64,000 bases of DNA, from the NCBI RefSeq assembly GCF_024623785.1, contig NZ_JANKBZ010000026.1:116525-180524 (forward strand), given 5' to 3'. Each line of letters opens with the position of its first letter. Position 1 is the stretch's first letter. Shown piece after piece: positions 51,456 to 58,924 of the stretch. The notes beneath the pieces are model-generated. The model had not been told where the DNA came from, did no database searches, and saw nothing but the letters and a program-made list of their open reading frames with translations. A program made the position numbers and the translations under genes. Origin of the DNA: Archangium lipolyticum. GTDB lineage: Bacteria > Myxococcota > Myxococcia > Myxococcales > Myxococcaceae.

Positions 51456-52208
51456 TCAGTGCTGCCCGACGGGGCCTTCCAGCAGACGCGCGGCCTGCTC
51501 GCGCAGGGACGGATGCACAGAAGAGTCCGCCGCCAGCTCGGCCAGATCGCTCGTGCTGAGCAGGGGGACGATCTTCACCCCCACCTCGGGCGGCAGGTAC
51601 GGGTTGAAGACGAGCGCGCGGCGCACCGCGTGGCGCGAGGACCAGCGCGGTGACTTCCAGATCTCCACCAGCGGCTCCGGGCGGGCCGGGCGGCGTGCCG
51701 CCATGCGCACCACCAGGGGCTCGGTGAGGCGGGGATTGAGGAGCGCGTTGCGCACCACGGCGGGGTTGCTCACCGTGACCAGCCGCGAGAGCACGTCCGG
51801 GTCCCTCGTGAGCCGGGCCTGCTGCTTGAGGTGCCCCAGCGACTGATTGGAGACCTGGGCGTCCGCCTTGGCCGCCGCGCCCTCGTCCAGCTCCTTGCGC
51901 GCGGGCGCCGTCTCGAAGAGGTCCGCCACCGACTCCAGGGACTGCACCTCGGCCATGCGGCGCAGCGAGTCCGCGTAGGGGATGTTCGCCGCCTCCTGGC
52001 CGAGCGCCCCCACGAAGGCGGAGAGCACGCAGGTGGCCGGCTCCCAGCCCCCACGGGCCAGGAAGATGACCTCGTGGAGGAGCTCGTTGGCGTCCAGCGG
52101 ATCCCGCTTCGCCAGCTCGCGCGCGGCGGCCTTGCGGACGATCTCCGTGCTCCCGCTCAGGGCATGGAGCCGCCGGACGACGCTCTTGGCCTCCTCACGG
52201 CTGGGCAT
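51456..52208 (-). CDS. Helical-repeat protein (HEAT/ARM-like), unknown function
   Basis: 250 residues, no signal, all helical. The C-terminal half has irregular 'leucine-rich' helical units (DPDVLSRLVTVSNPAVVRNALL, NPRLTEPLVVRMAARR, FNPYLPPEVGVKIVPLL), similar in style to DUF2336 proteins. It starts 14 bases inside the end of the zinc-ribbon gene, so the two are translationally coupled and may act together. Confidence 0.65.
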   Translation of the reverse strand: MPSREEAKSVVRRLHALSGSTEIVRKAAARELAKRDPLDANELLHEVIFLARGGWEPATCVLSAFVGALGQEAANIPYADSLRRMAEVQSLESVADLFETAPARKELDEGAAAKADAQVSNQSLGHLKQQARLTRDPDVLSRLVTVSNPAVVRNALLNPRLTEPLVVRMAARRPARPEPLVEIWKSPRWSSRHAVRRALVFNPYLPPEVGVKIVPLLSTSDLAELAADSSVHPSLREQAARLLEGPVGQH

Positions 52209-54573
52209 TGCCCGCGTTCCCCTCCTTGGCCAGGGACTCGAACGTCACGTCGAGCCGGAAGCCGGCCAGATCGGCCGGGTACTCGTAGAAGAAGACGACG
52301 AAGGGCGCCCGGGCACCGGGAGCCACCTCTTTGGCGGCTCCGTCCAGGCGGCCGCGCAGCGCGTCGGCCTCACTGGCGTTCGAGAGTGAGTAGAGCTCCT
52401 CCGGCGTGGGCACGGCGCCCACGAGGCCCTCGGCGCCCTTCACCTTCTGGTCCCCGTCGTACAGCGCGACGCGCGCCTTCACCCGGACAGGAGCGGTGCC
52501 CCGGTTCTCCACCTCACCGCGGACGAAGAAGAGGGTGTGTCCGTCACGCGTCTCGTAGAGGCCGTTGGAGAGATCCTTCGGCACCAGGGGCAGGGTGGAC
52601 GACACCATCTCCCGAATGCGCGAGGGAGACAGCGCCGACAGCTCCACCCGGCCATCGTTGAGCCAGGCGCTTCCCACGGCGACGAGACCGACCACCAGCA
52701 CCGCCGCCACCACGAGCTGGGCGGCCACGGCGGCCAGACGCTGCACCAGACGCGGACCCTGGCGCTCGCCGGGAGCCTCTTCCTTCTTCGCGGGCGGGGC
52801 GGCGATCACCGGCGGCGCGGGGGCCGGTGCCGGCTGCATGGTTGGAAGATCGGGGAGGATCTCCCGGGCCTGGGGAGCCCCCGGCCCCGGGAAGTCCGGG
52901 AACGGGTTGCGCTCCGTCGGAGCACCCGACTTGGCCAGCGGAGTCGCCGGGACCGTCTGCGTGGCACCCCAGTCCGGAATGCCCGCCGGAACGGCACCCT
53001 GGGGAGCGCCCCAGTCCGGAATGCCCGCTGGAACGGCCCCCTGAGGCGCACCCCAGTCCGGGATGCCCGACGGAGCGGCCGCGGGAGCCGGAGCCGGAGC
53101 CGGAGCGGACGCCCTGGGCGCGGGGGCTGGAGGCAGCGCCGCCACGGGGTCGAACGAGCCCGAGGGCGTCATCGGCATCCTGTCCGCGGCGGATGGGGGC
53201 AACGCCGCCACGGGGTCGAACGCGGCGAACGGGTTGCCGCCCGCCATCACGTTCGGGGCAGCGGCCTGCATCGGCACCGGCGCGGCGGCACGAGCCGGAG
53301 CCGGAGCCGGCGGCGGGGGCTCGTACGAGACGAACGGGTTGTTGCCCTCGAGCCCCTCCATCTCCTCGAAGACCGGAGCCGGAACGGGCGCGGCACTCCG
53401 GGGCGGCAGCGTGGGTGTGGCCGGAACCGTCGGCGGATCGTCCGGAGGCAGCGCGAACGGATCGTTCTCCTCGAACGCCATCGGAGCGCTGTGCGCCTGG
53501 ACGGGCGCGGCGCCCCGGGGCGACAGCGTGGGCGTGGCCGGAACCGTCGGCGAATCATCCGGAGGCAGCGCGAACGGGTCGTTCTCCTCGAACGCCATCG
53601 GAGCGCTGTGCACCGGGACGGGCGCGGGCGCGGGCACGGGGCTCCTGACCGGAACCGGGACGGGCGCGGGCGCGGCGCTCTGGGCCGGCTTGGGAGCCGG
53701 TGGGGCACTCCGGGCCGGCACGGGCATGGGTGCCGGCTTGGGCGCTGGAGGCAGCGTGGGTACCGGGTTCGCGAGCGTCGCCGCGACATCGCTCGCGCCG
53801 AACGGATCGTTCTCGTCGAAGGAGAAGGGCGCGCTGCTCTTGGGCAGGGCGGGCGCGGGGCTCTTCGCCGGAACCTGGACGGGCGCGGGTGCGGGGCTCC
53901 TCGCCGGGACCTGGACGGGCACGGGCGCGGCGGCCTGGGCGGGCTTGGGCGCCGGAGCGGGCCTGGCGGCCGGGGCGGGCGGAACCGTCGGGTTGGGCTG
54001 GGTCGCGCCGAGCGCCAACGCCCCGGCGGGCTTGTTGGGAAGGGGAGCCTTGGCGGCGAGCTTGAGCGCCTCGGCGGGAGTGGGCGTGTTGTCGCCCATG
54101 AACTCCATCAAGGGGTCCAGATCGAGCGTCGCCGGAGTCTTCGGCGGCTCCATCGAGCGGGGCAACGGGACGGCGGGAGCGCCCCCTCGGGCAACGGCGA
54201 CGCCGGGACCCGAGGCCGCCGGGGCACCGCCCGGCGCATCGAAGAGCGTGTCGAGGGGAGATGCGCCCCCGGGTCGGCCCGGAGCCTTGCCGGCCGCGGG
54301 GGAATTGCCCCAGGGCACGGAGGACGAGGCGGCGGGCGCGGAGGTCCGGGGAACCTCGAGCGGAGTACCCGCGCGGGGTGTCGCTGGAGGCTTCGCGGAC
54401 GGAGCCACCTCGACGGAAGACATGCCCGGGGCGGGCGCGGCGGACGAGACGTCCTCACGCGCGACCCGGAAGGTATGCTGACACTTCGTGCAACGGACCT
54501 TGACCCCCTTTTCCGTCACCTTCTCGTCGGGGATCTTGAACCGCGTCTGGCACCGCTCACACTTGACGATCAT
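52195..54573 (-). CDS. Zinc-ribbon protein with long repetitive linker and DUF3426-like tail
   Basis: 792 residues. N-terminal MJ0042-type zinc ribbon (C5, C8, C28, C31: CERC and CTKC), then about 570 residues of Pro/Ala-rich low-complexity sequence with internal repeats, one membrane span (about 640-660, QLVVAAVLVVGLVAVGSAWL) and a C-terminal beta domain resembling DUF3426 (TLFFVRGEVENRGTAPVRVKARV). The ribbon and linker would be cytoplasmic and the beta domain periplasmic. Function unknown; myxobacteria have several such proteins, some tied to motility. Confidence 0.78.
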   Translation of the reverse strand: MIVKCERCQTRFKIPDEKVTEKGVKVRCTKCQHTFRVAREDVSSAAPAPGMSSVEVAPSAKPPATPRAGTPLEVPRTSAPAASSSVPWGNSPAAGKAPGRPGGASPLDTLFDAPGGAPAASGPGVAVARGGAPAVPLPRSMEPPKTPATLDLDPLMEFMGDNTPTPAEALKLAAKAPLPNKPAGALALGATQPNPTVPPAPAARPAPAPKPAQAAAPVPVQVPARSPAPAPVQVPAKSPAPALPKSSAPFSFDENDPFGASDVAATLANPVPTLPPAPKPAPMPVPARSAPPAPKPAQSAAPAPVPVPVRSPVPAPAPVPVHSAPMAFEENDPFALPPDDSPTVPATPTLSPRGAAPVQAHSAPMAFEENDPFALPPDDPPTVPATPTLPPRSAAPVPAPVFEEMEGLEGNNPFVSYEPPPPAPAPARAAAPVPMQAAAPNVMAGGNPFAAFDPVAALPPSAADRMPMTPSGSFDPVAALPPAPAPRASAPAPAPAPAAAPSGIPDWGAPQGAVPAGIPDWGAPQGAVPAGIPDWGATQTVPATPLAKSGAPTERNPFPDFPGPGAPQAREILPDLPTMQPAPAPAPPVIAAPPAKKEEAPGERQGPRLVQRLAAVAAQLVVAAVLVVGLVAVGSAWLNDGRVELSALSPSRIREMVSSTLPLVPKDLSNGLYETRDGHTLFFVRGEVENRGTAPVRVKARVALYDGDQKVKGAEGLVGAVPTPEELYSLSNASEADALRGRLDGAAKEVAPGARAPFVVFFYEYPADLAGFRLDVTFESLAKEGNAGNAQP
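52967..53070. repeat. 42-bp tandem repeat inside the zinc-ribbon gene
   Basis: Units start at 52967, 53009 and 53051 (period exactly 42 bp), encoding GIPDWGAPQGAVPA-type units; the last copy is partial. In frame, so copy number can vary without breaking the gene. Confidence 0.9.
53411..53644. repeat. 117-bp tandem repeat inside the zinc-ribbon gene
   Basis: Two near-identical units starting at 53411 and 53528, encoding 39 residues with MAFEENDPFALPPDD and PTVPATPTL. A shorter FDENDPFG variant occurs near 53800. Confidence 0.85.
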
Positions 54574-54723
54574 TCAGGGCTCGGCCGGTCCGAGAGTATA
54601 GGCGCAGAGAGGCACCACCGCGAGCATGCCACTCCCCGGCTTGCCCGCTCCCACCCCCTCTGCTACAGGCTTTCCTTCCGCGAAGGTGTGTGAGAGCCCC
54701 CGGTAGGCGGAGAATCCAGACAA

Positions 54724-55398
54724 ATGAGCGAGCCAGAGCAGGCAGGCGTGCCGGGCAAGGAGCCCAAGGTCATCAAGCGGTATACCAACCGCAAGCTCTA
54801 CGACACGGTCGAGAGCCGGTATGTGACCCTCGATGAGATCGCCGCGATGATCAAGGACGGCGTGGAGGTCCAGATCGTCGACAATCGGACGAAAGAGGAC
54901 CTCACCTCGGTCACGCTCGCGCAGATCATCTTCGAGGAGGAGAAGAAGCGGAACCGGATGCCCCTGACGGTGCTCCGGGAGATCATCCGCCATCCGGGCG
55001 AGTCGCTGACGGACTTCATCCAGAAGGCAGTCACTCCCCGTGTGGTGTCCATTCGCGAGGAGGCCGAGTCGCGCCTGGACAAGCTGCTGCGGCGCGAGGA
55101 CAAGCGCGAGGAGGACAAGCAGGAGGGCGAGCCCACGCCCGCCGAGCCGGCGGCCGAGCAGGCCCAGGCGCAGCCGCAGGAAGCAGCCGGTGGCTCCGGT
55201 GGCGCGAGCGAGCTGCTCAAGGCCAGCCAGCGCGCGCTGGAGGACTGGCAGCGGAAGATCGACGAGCGGGTGAAGCACGTCGTGGAGAACCTGGCGGGCA
55301 ACCTGCCGGCGCTCGGCCGCGACATGGCGGTGCTGACGCAGCGCCTGGAGGAGCTCGAGAAGAAGCTCGACGAGCTGGAGAAGAAGAACCCGCAGTAG
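54724..55398 (+). CDS. PhaR-like polyhydroxyalkanoate regulator
   Basis: 224 residues. The PHB/PHA accumulation regulator DNA-binding domain fills residues 15-105 (VIKRYTNRKLYDTVESRYVTL, then IVDNRTKEDLTSVTLAQIIFEEE), followed by an acidic, Gln/Glu-rich linker and a C-terminal coiled coil (LTQRLEELEKKLDELEKKN). PhaR normally represses phasin genes and binds granules. Its coiled-coil tail resembles that of the phasin-like protein at 56258. Confidence is high for the domain, moderate for the PHA role, since no PHA synthase is in the window. Confidence 0.85.
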   Translation: MSEPEQAGVPGKEPKVIKRYTNRKLYDTVESRYVTLDEIAAMIKDGVEVQIVDNRTKEDLTSVTLAQIIFEEEKKRNRMPLTVLREIIRHPGESLTDFIQKAVTPRVVSIREEAESRLDKLLRREDKREEDKQEGEPTPAEPAAEQAQAQPQEAAGGSGGASELLKASQRALEDWQRKIDERVKHVVENLAGNLPALGRDMAVLTQRLEELEKKLDELEKKNPQ

Positions 55399-55419
55399 CG
55401 TCCCGGGTCGCTGGAAACA

Positions 55420-55439
55420 GGGGCCCACTCACGGGCCCC
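55420..55439. terminator. Hairpin between convergent genes
   Basis: GGGGCCC-ACTCAC-GGGCCCC, seven perfect pairs, between the PhaR-like and ParA-like stop codons. It could end transcripts from both sides, but lacks a T-run. Confidence 0.55.
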
Positions 55440-55444
55440 CCACC

Positions 55445-56248
55445 CTACGCCACGCGCTTCTTGCCGCGCTTCGCCTTGGCGGGCGCGCCGTCGTAGATCT
55501 CCGACGCGATGGCGCCGAGCATCCGCGCGCCGGTGCTGCTCGGGGCATACTCCCAGATGGTCTTCCCGTGACTCTGGGCCTCGTCCACCTTGACGTTGTA
55601 GCCCAGGGGTGTGGCCGCCAACGTGTCGGGGAAGTAGGCCTTGAGACGCTCGAGGATGGCGGTGGCCAGCGAGGTGCGCCGGTAGAGCGTGGGCACCACC
55701 TTGGTGATGCGCAGCTCGGGGCGGCCCTCGGTCTCGGCGACCTGGCGGACGGTGTCGGCCACCTCGGCGCATCCATCGAGCGCGAAGTACGTCAGCGCCA
55801 CCGGCACCACCACCTCCGTGGCGGCCACGAGGATGTTGCGCGTGGTGATGCCCATGGACGGCGGCGCATCGAAGACGATGACGTCGTAGCCGGCGGACTC
55901 GGCCGGGGCGAGCCGCTCCGCGAGCCGGTGCGCGCGGCGCTCGTCATTGGCCACGGCCAGCGGGAAGTCCGCCATCTCCTTGTACGAGGGCAGCACGGAC
56001 AGACCCTCGAGGGCCGAGGGCTGAATCACGTCCTCCAGGCGCACGCCCGGATCGGTGAGCAGGTGGAAGACGTTGCGCGGCAGCGTGCGCACGTCCAGCC
56101 CCAGCGACTTGCCCGCGTGCCCCTGCGTGTCCAGATCCACCAGCAGGACCTTGAGCCCGCGAACCCTGGCGAGCCACGCGGCGGTGTTGACCGCCAGCGT
56201 CGTCTTGCAGGTCCCACCCTTCTCGTTGATGAAGGCGATGCGCCGCAT
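55445..56248 (-). CDS. ParA-family ATPase
   Basis: 267 residues. Deviant Walker A KGGTCKTT (residues 10-17; Cys in place of the usual Gly), signature Lys retained (EKGGTCK), A' motif VLLVDLDTQGHAGKSLG and Walker B VIVFDAPPS. Such ATPases form gradients on the nucleoid and position plasmids, chromosomes or protein clusters. There is no parB beside it; instead the phasin-like gene lies just upstream (9 bp), suggesting it may place storage granules (inference). It ends in a basic Lys/Arg tail, which could help DNA binding. Confidence 0.85.
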   Translation of the reverse strand: MRRIAFINEKGGTCKTTLAVNTAAWLARVRGLKVLLVDLDTQGHAGKSLGLDVRTLPRNVFHLLTDPGVRLEDVIQPSALEGLSVLPSYKEMADFPLAVANDERRAHRLAERLAPAESAGYDVIVFDAPPSMGITTRNILVAATEVVVPVALTYFALDGCAEVADTVRQVAETEGRPELRITKVVPTLYRRTSLATAILERLKAYFPDTLAATPLGYNVKVDEAQSHGKTIWEYAPSSTGARMLGAIASEIYDGAPAKAKRGKKRVA

Positions 56249-56257
56249 GGGTTGCCT

Positions 56258-56569
56258 CTACTTCTTCCGGGCCGACACCAGCGTGTCCACCTTGGACTCC
56301 ACGGAGGACAAGAGCCGCTCCAGGTCATCCACCTTGTTGCGCAGCTGCTCCAGGTCCGCGGTGGACGGCAGGTTCATCGCCGACAGCGCCGAGCGCAGCG
56401 CGCTGTCCAGTGTCCCCTTGGCGGCCAGCGAGCGCGACACCAGCGTCTGCACCATGGCCACGAACTTCTCGTTGGACATCAGCTGCTGCGCCAGCTTGCC
56501 GACGCGCTCCTCACCCGTCTCGACGAGCTTCTTCACCACGGGGTTGTTCTTGAGCATGGGGGTATCCAT
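56258..56569 (-). CDS. Small coiled-coil protein, phasin-like
   Basis: About 103 residues, uncertain start (ATG at 56587, 56569 or 56557 are all in frame). Helical throughout with ETGEERVGKLAQQLMSN, then a C-terminal coiled coil (LEQLRNKVDDLERLLSSVES), the pattern of polyhydroxyalkanoate granule-associated proteins. Nine bp before parA-like, same direction. Confidence 0.65.
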   Translation of the reverse strand: MDTPMLKNNPVVKKLVETGEERVGKLAQQLMSNEKFVAMVQTLVSRSLAAKGTLDSALRSALSAMNLPSTADLEQLRNKVDDLERLLSSVESKVDTLVSARKK

Positions 56570-56718
56570 CCAGCCGCGTGAATTCATGGGGGTACGGAAA
56601 GTCCTGGAAGAAACGCGCGAACTCTGGAAGGACACGACGCGACGTGTCAAGAGATGGCATTCAAGTGACAGAGCGCGTTGACAGGGGGGAGGGGCATCCC
56701 TACGGTTCGCCGCTCTCG

Positions 56719-57639
56719 ATGGTCGGCCTGCTCGACAAGAGGTTGTGGATCGTCTCCGGAAAGGGCGGCGTGGGCAAAAGCACCATCGCCGCGGCGCTGG
56801 CGTTGCGCTCGGCGCGCGCCGGCAGGCGCACCCTGGTGTGTGAGATCAACACCCAGGAGCGCGTCAGCCGCCTGCTCGGGCATCAGCCCGTGGGCCCCCA
56901 GGTGACGAAATTGGAGGACAACCTGTGGGCGGTCGATGTCCGGCCCCAGGAGGCCATGCGCGAGTACGCGCTCATGGTCCTGCGCTTCGAGACCCTCTAC
57001 AAGACGGTCTTCGAGAACAAGGTGGTGCGCTACTTCCTGCGCTTCATCCCCTCGCTGCAGGAGCTGGTGCTGCTGGGGAAGATCCTCTTCCACGCGCAGG
57101 AGAAGCGGCCGGATGGCCAGCCGCTGTGGGACAGCATCGTCATGGACGCGCCGGCCACGGGCCACGCCATCACCTTCCTCAGGGTGCCGCAGGTGCTGTT
57201 GCAGACGTTGCCGCCCGGGCCGATGACGCGCGAGGCGATGAAGATGCGGGACATCCTGGAGGACCCGGCGACGACGGCGGCGGTGCTGGTGTCGCTGCCC
57301 GAGGAGATGCCGGTGAACGAGACGTTGGAGCTGCACGCGGCGCTGCGCGACCAGGTGCGGGTGCGCACCCACGCGGCGGTGCTCAACGCGGCCTTCCCCG
57401 AGCGCTTCACCGAGGACGACCTGGAGGCGCTGGTGGACCACCCGGAGCTGCTGCGGGTGGCTCGGGCGCACCATGACCGGGCGGCGCAGACGGTGCTGGC
57501 GGAGGTGAAGCTGGAGCGCAACCTGCACGTGCCGGTGTACCAGGTGCCGCGCATCTTCACGCCGGGCTTCGGGCGCGAGGCCATCGAGCAGGTGATGGGC
57601 CACCTGGAGCCGCTGGTGACGGGGAAGGCGGGGACATGA
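56719..57639 (+). CDS. ArsA/GET3-family ATPase, first of pair
   Basis: 306 residues from ATG 56719. Deviant Walker A GKGGVGKST (residues 12-20), switch I-like VDVRPQEAMREY, Walker B-equivalent VMDAPATGHAI. This is the bacterial ArsA-like family related to GET3; arsenite-binding Cys residues are not evident, so a chaperone or switch role is more likely than arsenic export. Its stop overlaps the start of the second copy (ATGA), so they likely form a heterodimer. Confidence 0.85.
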   Translation: MVGLLDKRLWIVSGKGGVGKSTIAAALALRSARAGRRTLVCEINTQERVSRLLGHQPVGPQVTKLEDNLWAVDVRPQEAMREYALMVLRFETLYKTVFENKVVRYFLRFIPSLQELVLLGKILFHAQEKRPDGQPLWDSIVMDAPATGHAITFLRVPQVLLQTLPPGPMTREAMKMRDILEDPATTAAVLVSLPEEMPVNETLELHAALRDQVRVRTHAAVLNAAFPERFTEDDLEALVDHPELLRVARAHHDRAAQTVLAEVKLERNLHVPVYQVPRIFTPGFGREAIEQVMGHLEPLVTGKAGT

Positions 57640-58784
57640 ACGCGCTCTCCGAGGCGTTGGCGAAGAAGCGCGTGCTGGTGTGCGTGGGCTCGGGTGGCGT
57701 GGGCAAGACGACCATCTCCGCGACGCTGGCGCTGCGCTCGGCGGTGGACGGGCGCAGCAGCCTGGTGTGCACCATCGACCCGGCCAAGCGGCTGGCCAAC
57801 TCGCTGGGCCTGCACGCGCTGGGCAACGTGGAGGCCGAGGTGCCGCCGTCCGCGCTGGAGCCGCTCGGGGTGAAGCCCCGGGGGCGCCTGCACGCGATGA
57901 TGCTGGACATGAAGCAGACGTGGGACGACCTCATCCTCAAGTACGCCCCACCGGACAAGCGCGAGAAGATCCTCTCCAACCGCTTCTACCAGTCGCTCTC
58001 CAGCGCCCTCGCGGGCAGCCAGGAGTACATCGCGATGGAGAAGCTGTGGGAGCTGCGCACGAAGCGGAACTACGAGCTCATCGTGCTCGACACGCCGCCC
58101 ACGGCGCACGCGCTGGACTTCCTCGAGGCACCCAACCGGGTGCTGGACTTCCTCGACAACGAGGCGGCCAAGTGGCTGCTCACGCCGGCGCTCGCGGCGG
58201 GGAAGATTGGCCTGTCGCTCTTCAGCCTGGGCAGCAGCTACGTGGCGAAGACGATCTCCAAGTTCACGGGCACGGAGACGCTGCAGGAGCTGGCGGGCTT
58301 CATGATGGCCATCGCCCCGATGAACGAGAGCTTCCGGGAGCGTGCGCGCGGGGTGCGCGAGCTGCTGGAGGCGGAGTCCACGGGCTTCGTGCTGGTGACG
58401 AGCCCCGGACGCGAGCGCCTGGACGAGGTGACGCACTTCCACCGGCTGCTGAAGCAGAACCGGATGGAGGTGGTGGCGGTGGTGGTGAACCGGGTGCACC
58501 CGATGCCGGCGCAGGCGCTGTGGGAGGAGGCGAAGGGCCTGATTCCCGCCCGGCGCGCGAAGGTGGAGGAGACGCTGCGGGAGCTGACGGTGCTGGCGGA
58601 GCAGGACGCCCGGGGCATCGCGGAAATTCAAGCGGCGTGCGACGGCACCCCGCTCATCCAGGTGCCGCGCTTCGAGCTGGACGTGCACGACATCGGGGCC
58701 CTGTGGCGCACGGCGCGCTACCTCATCGGGGACGAAGCGCTCCCCTCCCCCGCCGCGCTCCCCGCGGCAGAGGCCCGGCGGTGA
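57636..58784 (+). CDS. ArsA/GET3-family ATPase, second of pair
   Basis: 382 residues. P-loop GSGGVGKTT (residues 18-26), ICTIDPAKRL-type switch (VCTIDPAKRLANSLG), VLDTPPTAHALDFL and a helical middle region (YVAKTISKFTGTETLQEL) typical of GET3-like ATPases, which shuttle hydrophobic proteins. About 75 residues longer than the first copy because of the helical insertion. Co-translated with it. Confidence 0.87.
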   Translation: MNALSEALAKKRVLVCVGSGGVGKTTISATLALRSAVDGRSSLVCTIDPAKRLANSLGLHALGNVEAEVPPSALEPLGVKPRGRLHAMMLDMKQTWDDLILKYAPPDKREKILSNRFYQSLSSALAGSQEYIAMEKLWELRTKRNYELIVLDTPPTAHALDFLEAPNRVLDFLDNEAAKWLLTPALAAGKIGLSLFSLGSSYVAKTISKFTGTETLQELAGFMMAIAPMNESFRERARGVRELLEAESTGFVLVTSPGRERLDEVTHFHRLLKQNRMEVVAVVVNRVHPMPAQALWEEAKGLIPARRAKVEETLRELTVLAEQDARGIAEIQAACDGTPLIQVPRFELDVHDIGALWRTARYLIGDEALPSPAALPAAEARR

Positions 58785-58848
58785 GGCTCCGCCGTTTCAA
58801 ATTGTTTCGAGGCTTGAGCGGGAACTCCTGACCCGACAGAGTAGAGGC

Positions 58849-58878
58849 ACCTCCGAGGGCCCTCACGGGTCCGGAGGT
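58849..58878 (+). terminator. Hairpin after the ATPase pair
   Basis: ACCTCCG and CGGAGGT enclose a second imperfect stem (GGGCCC). It lies 65 bp after the stop and before the next gene's ribosome site, with no T-run; termination is probable but not certain. Confidence 0.45.
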
Positions 58879-58924
58879 CTCGCGCCGTGGGTGGGCCGGC
58901 CGGCGCGAGGGGGGAGTTCGAAAC

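Noticed and set aside
56719..58784. The ATPase pair as an arsenite efflux pump
   Set aside because: No arsenite-binding Cys motif, arsB or arsR in the neighbourhood; the P-loop family is broader (GET3-like).
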